This document shows, in pieces, positions 1 through 5,911 of a DNA stretch of 11,631 bases (its first letter is position 1; every line of letters begins with the position of its first letter). The stretch is from CAYLOP01 sp964385305 (GTDB taxonomy: Bacteria > Chloroflexota > Anaerolineae > Anaerolineales > E44-bin32). Made by a program: the position numbers and the translations under genes. The notes below the pieces were generated by a model that was given only the letters and a program-made list of their open reading frames with translations, made no database searches and was not told the DNA's origin. The stretch spans positions 1 through 11,631 of the forward strand of contig CAYLOP010000098.1 of NCBI GenBank assembly GCA_964385305.1, written 5' to 3'.

Positions 1-64
1 CATCGCATAATCCATCACACATTTTGATCGTCGGCGCTCGATTCTAATAATGGAGGGTCAGGAT

Positions 65-478
65 ATGACACATATCATCACGAGTTTGTGCCTGCGCGAC
101 TCCGGATGCGTCGATGTTTGTCCGGTGGAGTGCATTGTCCCGGGAAAACCCATTAATCAATGGCCGTGGTATTACATCGATCCGGACACATGCATCGATT
201 GTGGGGCTTGTATCCCGGAATGCCCCTATGAGGCGATTTTCACCGAGGAGGACGTGCCCTCAGACTTCACAGCCAGCGGAGGCGAATATCAGAGCCAACC
301 TGCCGGCATGCCGGGTTTCGACACGGTGTACGACGGTGAGAATCACCTGGCCGAGCCGGTTCACCTGGAGCACACGCGCATTCTGGAAGCGGATGAGGTT
401 GTCGACCTCACCCCAGATATTAAACCGAACTATGATTATTTCTCGAAGGGTCCAGGCTACAGCGCTCTGGATGAATGA
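65..478 (+). CDS. Two-cluster (7Fe/8Fe type) ferredoxin
   Basis: This is a soluble electron carrier with two Fe-S clusters. From the start at 65 the protein is 137 residues. Cysteines C9, C15, C19 and C23 precede C43-x2-C46-x2-C49-x3-C53, with Pro after C19 and C53. This is the arrangement of Azotobacter FdI-like ferredoxins, where C23 would join the second cluster and C53 the first. C9 to C15 is two residues closer than the usual outer spacing in FdI-type proteins, so whether cluster one is 3Fe or 4Fe cannot be told. The acidic tail (about residues 60-137) is longer than in minimal ferredoxins and is unassigned. An in-frame ATG at 50 exists, but GGAGGG at 52-57 sits 7 bases before the ATG at 65, so I chose 65. 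A weak TTGATC (24-29)/AATAAT (46-51) pair lies upstream. The gene is followed by its own terminator, so it is probably monocistronic. The redox partner is unknown. Confidence 0.9.
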   Translation: MTHIITSLCLRDSGCVDVCPVECIVPGKPINQWPWYYIDPDTCIDCGACIPECPYEAIFTEEDVPSDFTASGGEYQSQPAGMPGFDTVYDGENHLAEPVHLEHTRILEADEVVDLTPDIKPNYDYFSKGPGYSALDE

Positions 479-500
479 AGGCGCGTGAAGCAATGACATG

Positions 501-525
501 GAGGGAGCCTTCGGGCTCCCTCTTT
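501..525 (+). terminator. Rho-independent terminator after the ferredoxin gene
   Basis: A perfect 9-bp stem (GAGGGAGCC at 501-509 with GGCTCCCTC at 514-522) closes on a TTCG tetraloop at 510-513 and is followed by TTTCATT. It starts 22 bases after the ferredoxin stop codon. The U tract is short, but the stem is GC-rich and the UUCG loop is exceptionally stable. Confidence 0.85.
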
Positions 526-615
526 CATTCGCAGCAGCAAACTGCCCCCTCTTCACGCTCGACCTGACAGGCTCGTGGGGGCTCAACCAAAGATTAGATC
601 GATGAGGAGGGGGTT

Positions 616-2052
616 ATGAATGAATCCACTCGAAGGGAACGCGACTCCTTAGGGGAAGTCATCGTTCCATCCACTGCCCTGTATGGAGCGCAAACGCAGC
701 GCGCGGTCGAGAACTTCCCTGTTTCCGGCTTGCGACCATGGCGGGCGTTCATTTGGGCGATGGCGGTGATCAAACGTGCGGCTGCCGAGGTCAATCGTGA
801 TCTCGAACTCCTCGACGACGACCTTGCATCCGCCATCGCTCAGGCCGCACAAGAAGTCATCGAGGGGAAGTGGGACGAGCATTTTGTCGTCGATCCCTTT
901 CAAGCTGGTGCGGGAACTAGCCATCATATGAACACGAATGAGGTGATCGCCAACAGAGCCACACAGATCTTGGGTGGCGAGCTTGGGGAGTACCTCGTAC
1001 ATCCCAATGACCATGTCAACATGGCGCAATCCACAAACGATACCATTCCCACCGCGATACGCCTGGGATGCCTATGGCGGCTGGACGAATTAATGGACTC
1101 GATTGCAGACTTGGTTCAAGCGTTGGAGGAAAAAGCGCGCGCCTTCGATGATGTACTCAAGTCCGGCCGCACACATCTCCAAGACGCCGTCCCGATGCGC
1201 TTAGGGCAGGAATTTGGCGCGTATGCAAGGGCAGTCGAGCGAGACGGGGAGAGGATCCAGCGCGCTGCTGAAGGTTTGCGACGCCTGGGGATCGGCGGCA
1301 CGGCGATCGGCACCGGATTGAACGCTCACCCGGATTATCACAGACGGATGGTGCGGCGGTTGCAAGAGCTTTCAGGGATCGTTCTTTATGAATCCGACAA
1401 CCTGTTTGAGAGCATGCAATCGATGGCGGATGTCGCGGATTTTTCTGCAGCGCTTCGCACATTGGCAACTACACTTACTCGCATCGCGAATGACTTGCGC
1501 TTGCTCGCTTCCGGTCCGGCCACCGGATTGAATGAGATCCGTTTGCCGGTGGTGCAGCCTGGTTCAAGCATTATGCCGGGCAAAGTCAATCCGGTCCTTG
1601 CTGAGATGCTCAATATGGCGATGGTTCATGTGATGGGCTGCGATTTGACGGTTTCTTTGGCGGCGCAGGCAGGACAGCTTGAACTCAATGTGATGATGCC
1701 CATCATCGCGCATAACTTATTTGAGATGATGCAAGTGATGATCGGCGCGCTAAATGCTTTCACGGACCGATGTGTGAAAGGCATCGAAGCCAACCCCGAA
1801 CGTGCATACGGCTGGCTTGAGCATAACGCCATTATCGTCACCGTGCTTAATCCGCTCATTGGCTACACGGCAGGCGCCGAATTGGTGAAGGAGGCGATGG
1901 CGAGGGATGTATCCATTCGTGATCTAGCCATGGAGTACGCTAAAGCGGGGCGCTTGCAGCATCGAGAGCTTTCACGCCCTGTGACCGAGTCGGAGGTTCG
2001 GTCGGCCTTGGATGATCTACGACGGTTAACCGAGGCGGGTATAGCACGCTGA
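616..2052 (+). CDS. Class II fumarase / aspartate ammonia-lyase superfamily enzyme (fumarase favoured)
   Basis: This cytosolic homotetrameric lyase would interconvert malate and fumarate (TCA cycle), or alternatively deaminate aspartate to fumarate. The 478 residues match the family's usual length. The superfamily signature GSSIMPGKVNP is at residues 316-326, with the catalytic-loop serine at S318. GRTHLQDA carries H187, equivalent to the fumarase active-site His. E. coli aspartase, as I recall, has Gln there, which is why I favour fumarase. GAGTSHHMNTNE, HPNDHVNMAQSTND and GTGLNAHP are also present. Some stretches (AGQLELNVMMP and the AGAGTS loop) look more like aspartase, so substrate is not settled by eye. 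The start at 616 is fixed by GAGGAGGGGG at 604-613. The gene follows the ferredoxin terminator, so it should have its own promoter, which I could not locate convincingly. No frameshift or missing motif is seen. Confidence 0.85.
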   Translation: MNESTRRERDSLGEVIVPSTALYGAQTQRAVENFPVSGLRPWRAFIWAMAVIKRAAAEVNRDLELLDDDLASAIAQAAQEVIEGKWDEHFVVDPFQAGAGTSHHMNTNEVIANRATQILGGELGEYLVHPNDHVNMAQSTNDTIPTAIRLGCLWRLDELMDSIADLVQALEEKARAFDDVLKSGRTHLQDAVPMRLGQEFGAYARAVERDGERIQRAAEGLRRLGIGGTAIGTGLNAHPDYHRRMVRRLQELSGIVLYESDNLFESMQSMADVADFSAALRTLATTLTRIANDLRLLASGPATGLNEIRLPVVQPGSSIMPGKVNPVLAEMLNMAMVHVMGCDLTVSLAAQAGQLELNVMMPIIAHNLFEMMQVMIGALNAFTDRCVKGIEANPERAYGWLEHNAIIVTVLNPLIGYTAGAELVKEAMARDVSIRDLAMEYAKAGRLQHRELSRPVTESEVRSALDDLRRLTEAGIAR

Positions 2053-2068
2053 GGTTGTGCGGTGAGAT

Positions 2069-2074
2069 TATAAT
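2069..2074 (+). promoter_or_regulatory. Predicted -10 box, leaderless start of the JAMM protease gene
   Basis: A perfect TATAAT lies 17 bases after the lyase stop codon and exactly 7 bases before the ATG at 2082, so transcription would begin at or next to the start codon. No Shine-Dalgarno is present. No good -35 hexamer is seen at 16-18 bases, so the -10 is the only element supporting this. Confidence 0.5.
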
Positions 2075-2081
2075 CTGACCT

Positions 2082-2531
2082 ATGGGATTCCCGACGTCTA
2101 TTTGTATGCGATCGAGAGATATGGAGAGGATGCTCGAGCATGTGCGATCCGCACAGCCGCATGAGGCTTGCGGTCTCCTGGTTGGTATAGCGGAGACTGT
2201 ACATCAGGTTATTCCCGTCGCCAATACTATGCACAGCGCAGTGCGTTTCAAGATGGACCCGCGCGCGCAGGTTGAGGCCATGATGAAGATCGAGGATGAT
2301 GGGCACCAATTGGTCGGCATTTACCACTCCCATCCGAAAGGACCAGCAGGACCCTCCGCGCTAGATCGGTCGGAAGCGGCATATCCCAAGGCCGCATACC
2401 TCATCTTCTCACCACAGCGTGGGGAGTGGGAGTGTCATGCATTTGCGATGCTCCCAGATGGCCCCAGAGAAATTCCCCTCTTTCTCGAAGGGGACGAAAC
2501 TCCTGACTCGCGACGGGGTTTTCCGGAGTGA
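2082..2531 (+). CDS. JAMM/MPN+ zinc metalloprotease (peptidase M67 family)
   Basis: This is a probable Zn-dependent isopeptidase or peptidase of 149 residues, typical for single-domain bacterial JAMM proteins. The full motif is visible: E28 in HEACGLLVG, then H82-S-H84-P followed by S92 and D95, which is the H-x-H-x10-D arrangement. Bacterial and archaeal relatives remove ubiquitin-like or sulfur-carrier proteins from their partners (for example mycobacterial Mec, which cleaves cysteine from CysO, and archaeal desampylases). No ubiquitin-like, ThiF/MoeB or cysteine synthase gene is nearby, so the substrate is unknown. The start at 2082 lacks a ribosome-binding site but sits 7 bases after TATAAT, suggesting a leaderless mRNA. 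An in-frame ATG at 2106 would remove eight residues and is also possible. The C-terminal about 20 residues are acidic and probably flexible. PlsY lies 31 bases downstream and may be co-transcribed. Confidence 0.82.
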   Translation: MGFPTSICMRSRDMERMLEHVRSAQPHEACGLLVGIAETVHQVIPVANTMHSAVRFKMDPRAQVEAMMKIEDDGHQLVGIYHSHPKGPAGPSALDRSEAAYPKAAYLIFSPQRGEWECHAFAMLPDGPREIPLFLEGDETPDSRRGFPE

Positions 2532-2546
2532 GGGGCACGCCTCACT
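2527..2546 (+). other. Hairpin overlapping the protease stop codon
   Basis: A 7-bp perfect inverted repeat, AGTGAGG (2527-2533) and CCTCACT (2540-2546), has a 6-base loop. It contains the stop codon of the upstream gene and ends directly before the AGAGGA ribosome-binding site (2547-2552) of the PlsY-like gene. There is no U tract, so a terminator is unlikely. Effects on translation or mRNA stability are possible but speculative. Confidence 0.4.
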
Positions 2547-2562
2547 AGAGGAATAACTCGGC

Positions 2563-3258
2563 ATGACTTTTACAACGATATTCATCGCTCTGGTTTGCGC
2601 TTACCTGCTGGGTTCATTGCCCGTTGGCTTGTTTGTAGTGAAAATCGTCCGGGGGCGGGATATTCGATATTGGTTTAGCGGCAGGACCGGTGGGACGAAT
2701 GTGATGCGCATGGCGGGCATTTGGGCGGGACTGATTACCATGGCGGGAGATCTGCTTAAAGCGCTGGGCGCCGTTCTACTCGCGGATGTCTTAACCGATG
2801 GCAATGCCTGGGTGAAGGTTGGTGCCGGCCTGCTCTCGATCGTTGGGCATAATTATTCGGTCTTTCTACTCGAGAGGAAGGATGGAAAAATCGTATTAAG
2901 AGGGGGCGCTGGCGGCGTGTGTACATTGGGAGCATCTGGAGGGCTTTGGATACCGTCGCTCTTGATCATCCTGCCCACCAGCCTAGGGGTCTTATTCGGT
3001 GTTGGCTATGCCTCCGTTGCCACCATGAGCATCGCCTTCATGGCGTTTGTGATTTTCCTCGTGCGCGCCATTCTCGGATTGGGGTCATGGGTTTATGTGC
3101 TCTTTGGTGTGTTAGCTGAAGCGATCCTCATGTGGGCGCTGCGCCCTAACATCCGGCGTCTCCTGAAGGGAGAAGAGCGTATCGTGGGCTGGCGTGCTCG
3201 CCGAGCGAGGATAAGTGAAACCAAGAGTAATGCCGAAAATGCAGTCATGAACGAGTAA
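2563..3258 (+). CDS. PlsY-like glycerol-3-phosphate acyltransferase (divergent)
   Basis: This is an integral membrane protein of the PlsY family, which transfers an acyl group from acyl-phosphate to glycerol-3-phosphate at the first step of phospholipid synthesis. It has 231 residues, slightly longer than the usual about 200. N-terminal LLGSLPVGL (15-23), RDIR (32-35), SGRTGGTNVMR (39-49), DLLK (63-66) and GH (95-96) match the family motifs in order, among about six hydrophobic segments. Two departures are clear: Arg41 replaces the usual Asn of SGN, and the canonical GGKGVAT motif is replaced by DGKIVLRGGAGG (107-118). It may therefore be a diverged paralogue with altered substrate use rather than the housekeeping enzyme. 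AGAGGA at 2547-2552 supports the start. The C-terminal about 30 residues are charged and probably cytosolic. A strong terminator follows. Confidence 0.78.
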   Translation: MTFTTIFIALVCAYLLGSLPVGLFVVKIVRGRDIRYWFSGRTGGTNVMRMAGIWAGLITMAGDLLKALGAVLLADVLTDGNAWVKVGAGLLSIVGHNYSVFLLERKDGKIVLRGGAGGVCTLGASGGLWIPSLLIILPTSLGVLFGVGYASVATMSIAFMAFVIFLVRAILGLGSWVYVLFGVLAEAILMWALRPNIRRLLKGEERIVGWRARRARISETKSNAENAVMNE

Positions 3259-3283
3259 ACGCCAGCTTCCGAAGAAACCAGGC

Positions 3284-3328
3284 AGCCGGGATTTGCGGTA
3301 CCGTAAGTGGATCGCTCCGGCTTTTTTT
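3284..3328 (+). terminator. Rho-independent terminator after the PlsY-like gene
   Basis: AGCCGG (3284-3289) pairs with CCGGCT (3317-3322), extended by a G-U pair, and is followed by an unbroken T run to 3328. The enclosed region contains a second small stem (TTGCGG at 3293-3298 with CCGTAA at 3301-3306), making a two-tier hairpin. The T run lies only on the plus-strand side, so it serves the PlsY transcript and not the convergent gene. Confidence 0.8.
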
Positions 3329-3341
3329 ATTTGTGTTCAGG

Positions 3342-4154
3342 TCATGTAAGGAAAATCGCGAGCAGGGCGATGAGCGCCACGCCGCTAAGCTCTAGCACCC
3401 GTAACCGGTCCAACTCGCCTGTAGGGTGTGCCATGGCGATGCCGTTGCCAAGATAGACGATCAATCCGAGTAAGAGTGCGCTTCGCAGGGGTTGGATGGG
3501 CCAATAATGCAGTCCCCAGGCGATTTGGGCTGTCACACCGCTGATGGCAATCGTATACCCGGCAGCACTACTTCCCATCCCTGCTAAACGTAGCAGCCGC
3601 CAAGAGACGGCTGCACTTGCTAGCAGCACAAGGGGGATGGAATAAATCGCCCGTAAGGCCATGGCTTCAATCGCGAAAAATGCACCAACAAGTAGCATGT
3701 AGGCGAGCGCAGTGAGCGTCAACGCTGCGCGGTCAAATCTGGGGTCCTCTCTATCCAGCACGATGAACTCCGCGAAAAGCACTGCGATGAGCACAGCCGC
3801 AGTCAGCAGCAATCCAACCCACAACGCCAAACCTTGCGGGATACGCGTGAGGATGGCGCCAGCACCCACCGCTGCTAGTCCGGGGACAACCCAGTGTTCG
3901 GGAAGCGGTTTGCTCACCTCAATCTTAGGGTGTGCTCGCAGGAGCCAATCTGATCCCGCGGCCGCCAGTGCGGCAGCAAGCGAGAGCATGATGGAGTTTG
4001 TGTTGAACTCTATGCGGATGAGAAGGCCTAGCACATACAGCTCGGTCTCAATGGATGGAAGTGTGACAATGCGGATTAACGTATAGGTCACAAGCACGAG
4101 CGCTGTGAGAGAGCTTATGCGATCGCGATCGGGGAAGGGAAGGTCAACATCCAC
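3342..4154 (-). CDS. Polytopic membrane protein of unknown function
   Basis: I do not recognise this 270-residue protein. It is almost entirely hydrophobic, with about eight or nine predicted membrane segments (roughly residues 16-33, 53-71, 87-105, 107-132, 143-167, 169-190, 198-219, 225-242 and 253-269). The first 15 residues are a short charged cytosolic tail, and a hydrophilic loop at about 72-86 contains HPKIEVSKPLPEH. No catalytic motif, ATP-binding site or transporter signature is visible. The start is GTG at 4154-4152; no Shine-Dalgarno precedes it, but a good -35/-10 pair ends 6 bases upstream, so the mRNA is predicted to be leaderless. It is convergent with the PlsY-like gene and divergent from the prepilin peptidase across 82 bases. 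Translation in this frame is uninterrupted and gives a coherent membrane protein, so the ORF is very likely real even without a family. Confidence 0.75.
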   Translation of the reverse strand: MDVDLPFPDRDRISSLTALVLVTYTLIRIVTLPSIETELYVLGLLIRIEFNTNSIMLSLAAALAAAGSDWLLRAHPKIEVSKPLPEHWVVPGLAAVGAGAILTRIPQGLALWVGLLLTAAVLIAVLFAEFIVLDREDPRFDRAALTLTALAYMLLVGAFFAIEAMALRAIYSIPLVLLASAAVSWRLLRLAGMGSSAAGYTIAISGVTAQIAWGLHYWPIQPLRSALLLGLIVYLGNGIAMAHPTGELDRLRVLELSGVALIALLAIFLT

Positions 4155-4160
4155 AAGCGC

Positions 4161-4189
4161 ATTCTAGCATTCGTTATCCTCACTGTCTA
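4161..4189 (-). promoter_or_regulatory. Sigma-70-type promoter of the minus-strand membrane protein gene
   Basis: Read on the minus strand, TAGACA (4189-4184, five of six matches to TTGACA) is followed by exactly 17 bases and TAGAAT (4166-4161, five of six matches to TATAAT). The GTG start codon comes 6 bases later, so the predicted transcription start coincides with the start codon. Confidence 0.65.
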
Positions 4190-4222
4190 CGCCGGAGGAT
4201 AGGCTTCTTCGCGTGAGAATTG

Positions 4223-4228
4223 TATAAT
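4223..4228 (+). promoter_or_regulatory. Predicted -10 box, leaderless start of the prepilin peptidase gene
   Basis: A perfect TATAAT lies 8 bases before the ATG at 4237, with no Shine-Dalgarno between. The -35 region (TAGGCT at 4200-4205, 17-base spacing) is weak. It is back-to-back with the minus-strand promoter at 4161-4189. Confidence 0.55.
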
Positions 4229-4236
4229 GGTCCCCT

Positions 4237-5103
4237 ATGATTGTCTTGGCGGTCTTGCTTGGATGGATCCTTGCCGCGATTCTCAACACCTTGGCGGATA
4301 GTTTGCCGTATAAGCGACGGCCAGCCTTACCAGTCTGCCAGGCATGTGGTGCACCCCGTCCGGCTCACACCTGGCTGAGCATCATAGCCATCCTTGCTCG
4401 CTCACATCGCTGCGACTACTGTGACATGACCCAGAGCTGGCGAAATCCAATTGTCGAACTCCTCATGATGGTTGGGACCGCTCTCCTCTATTTAAAGGAT
4501 CCTGATCCTGTTATATTCTGGACGTCGGTCGTGGCGGGTTTTATCTTCTTTTTAATTGTGATCATCGATCTTGAACATCGTCTTATTCTCCATGTGGTTA
4601 GCATTCCCGCTGCATTGATCTTGGGTTTTCTGAATTTGTCCTTTCTCCAACGTGGCGTTCTCCAAATTCTCTGGGGTGGGATTATTGGTGTGGGAATCTT
4701 CCTGGTTTTTTATCTCCTCGGTGAGAAGTTTGCAATGTGGATGCGACGCAGACGGGGCGAAGAGGCGGATGAGATCGCGTTGGGTTTTGGGGACGTGATG
4801 TTATCTGGCGTAATCGGTTTTACGCTTGGTTGGCCAGGTGTTATTGTGGCGCTGTTCTTGGGCATTCTCGCTGCGGGTGAATTCAGCCTGGTGTATATTC
4901 TTTTTCTGATCTCAAGGCGACGCTATCGGGCTTTCACACCCATCCCCTATGGACCCTTCCTGGTGCTGGGGGCTGGTATCGTTTATTACGGCGGGCAAGC
5001 GGCAATAGATTGCATCTTTCCCTTTGGACCCCTCTACCTTCTGGCAGGGCTGACCGTTTTCTTTGCAGGTCGTTATCTCTATGATCGTGTTTATGGGCGA
5101 TAA
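4237..5103 (+). CDS. Prepilin peptidase (A24 family, with N-terminal cysteine domain)
   Basis: This is an inner-membrane aspartic peptidase that cleaves the short basic leader of prepilins and pseudopilins after Gly. The protein has 288 residues. The N-terminal domain has the paired cysteines C34-x2-C37 and C59-x2-C62 found in bifunctional PilD/GspO-type enzymes, which also methylate the new N-terminus. The peptidase half carries D111 in IDLEHR and D186 in GFGDVML, the two expected catalytic aspartates, within about eight membrane segments. FTPIPYGPF near the C-terminus is also typical. The usual Pro-Asp after the first catalytic motif is absent (LILH instead). Start: ATG directly downstream of TATAAT, without a ribosome-binding site. 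Its position 163 bases before three Tad-like genes, two of which carry a suitable cleavage signal, strongly suggests they are its substrates. Confidence 0.9.
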   Translation: MIVLAVLLGWILAAILNTLADSLPYKRRPALPVCQACGAPRPAHTWLSIIAILARSHRCDYCDMTQSWRNPIVELLMMVGTALLYLKDPDPVIFWTSVVAGFIFFLIVIIDLEHRLILHVVSIPAALILGFLNLSFLQRGVLQILWGGIIGVGIFLVFYLLGEKFAMWMRRRRGEEADEIALGFGDVMLSGVIGFTLGWPGVIVALFLGILAAGEFSLVYILFLISRRRYRAFTPIPYGPFLVLGAGIVYYGGQAAIDCIFPFGPLYLLAGLTVFFAGRYLYDRVYGR

Positions 5104-5137
5104 GCGAGCTCGTTATCCATCCCAAATGTTCCCATTT

Positions 5138-5162
5138 TGTTACAATTGCGTTCTGAGAACGC
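5138..5162 (+). promoter_or_regulatory. Candidate extended -10 promoter with overlapping inverted-repeat operator
   Basis: TGT-TACAAT (5138-5146) fits an extended -10 element. Two bases later a perfect 6-bp inverted repeat, GCGTTC-TGA-GAACGC (5148-5162), covers the predicted start site, a common place for a repressor operator. No -35 match is seen. The arrangement may control the Tad-like genes, with a leader of over 100 bases. Confidence 0.35.
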
Positions 5163-5216
5163 GACAAGTGACGGCGATGGTTCCTCTGTACTAGAACAGC
5201 CCGCCTTCGTGAGACA

Positions 5217-5222
5217 TATAAT
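5217..5222 (+). promoter_or_regulatory. Second candidate -10 box upstream of the Tad-like genes
   Basis: A perfect TATAAT is present in an otherwise empty intergenic region, which would give a start near 5229 and a leader of about 45 bases. The -35 region (around TAGAACA at 5192-5198) is poor, so this rests on the -10 alone. Confidence 0.35.
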
Positions 5223-5275
5223 AGTATCTGAGTTGAAACGACCCGTATATCTGCCCAAAGTGGGGAATGGGTTCT

Positions 5276-5911
5276 ATGCGCGGGATGATCATGAAGAGAG
5301 AACCAATACGGAAGACCAAGCGAAGATCAATCGGGCAAAGTATTGTTGAATTTACGATACTCTTGCCGCTTTTACTGCTACTCATATCGGGTTTAGTTGA
5401 GTTTGGATTCATGCTCAACCAATATCTTGATCTCGGCGATGCTGCCCGGGAAGCCGCTCGCTTTGCGGCTGACGACGATCCCATCCGGAATGAGACTGGA
5501 ACGTACATCGGTTTCAACTCGGCCTACTACACGCGCGCGCAGACGGTGGCGTTGGATTCCATTGATATTGGATCTGGCGGACAAATCGAGCTCGATGAGT
5601 CTTCCGACGACGTTGTGATCTCGAATTTTGCGGTGCTCGATGGCGTCGTATCAGTGCGTTTCCCGACGGCCTGGGGTGAGGACGGTATTTCGCTCTATAA
5701 CAACCATGTGTCAAAATTTTCAACAACGTATATCAATAGCTTACTCGATCCAGGTGCGCCGAATGCGGGGCTCGTCTTGGTTGAGGTTTATTATGATTAC
5801 GATATGTTGTTGGCGCTCCCCTGGATAACGCCATTCGTGCCGAATCCTGTCACTCTGCACGCATACAGCATCATGCCGAATGCAAATGTAGAACCGACGC
5901 CAACGCCATGA
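5276..5911 (+). CDS. TadE-like pseudopilin
   Basis: This is a predicted single-membrane-span pseudopilin of the Tad (tight adherence) type, about 211 residues. A basic leader (KREPIRKTKRRSIG) ends in Gly followed by QSIVEF. Cleavage after Gly would leave Glu at +5, the hallmark of class III prepilin and pseudopilin processing. A hydrophobic segment of about 20 residues follows, then an extracytoplasmic domain with AAREAARFA, typical of TadE proteins. The C-terminus ends abruptly in EPTPTP, a stub of the Thr/Pro linker seen at length in the third gene of this unit. Four in-frame ATGs (5267, 5276, 5285, 5291) compete. I chose 5276 because GGGGA at 5262-5266 is 9 bases upstream; 5291 is a reasonable alternative. 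The stop overlaps the next start by four bases (ATGA), indicating translational coupling. Confidence 0.85.
   Translation: MRGMIMKREPIRKTKRRSIGQSIVEFTILLPLLLLLISGLVEFGFMLNQYLDLGDAAREAARFAADDDPIRNETGTYIGFNSAYYTRAQTVALDSIDIGSGGQIELDESSDDVVISNFAVLDGVVSVRFPTAWGEDGISLYNNHVSKFSTTYINSLLDPGAPNAGLVLVEVYYDYDMLLALPWITPFVPNPVTLHAYSIMPNANVEPTPTP

Noticed and set aside
50..64. Upstream ATG at 50 as the ferredoxin start
   Set aside because: The Shine-Dalgarno GGAGGG lies just after that ATG and is correctly spaced for the ATG at 65.
564..599. Possible promoter for the lyase gene: CTGACA (564-569) with TTAGAT (594-599)
   Set aside because: The spacing is 24 bases, too long for a sigma-70 promoter, and no better pair was found.
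1863..2333. 156-residue minus-strand open frame
   Set aside because: It spans the end of the lyase gene and the protease gene, both with intact motifs on the plus strand; it has no recognisable motif or start signal.
4119..4132. GCGATCGC palindrome resembling the cyanobacterial HIP1 element
   Set aside because: Only isolated copies occur in the window (here and near 11289), both inside coding sequence, so chance and codon use explain them.
5137..5349. Possible 70-residue gene upstream of the first TadE-like gene
   Set aside because: It has no ribosome-binding site, lies over the candidate promoter and inverted repeat, and overlaps the start of the TadE-like gene in another frame.
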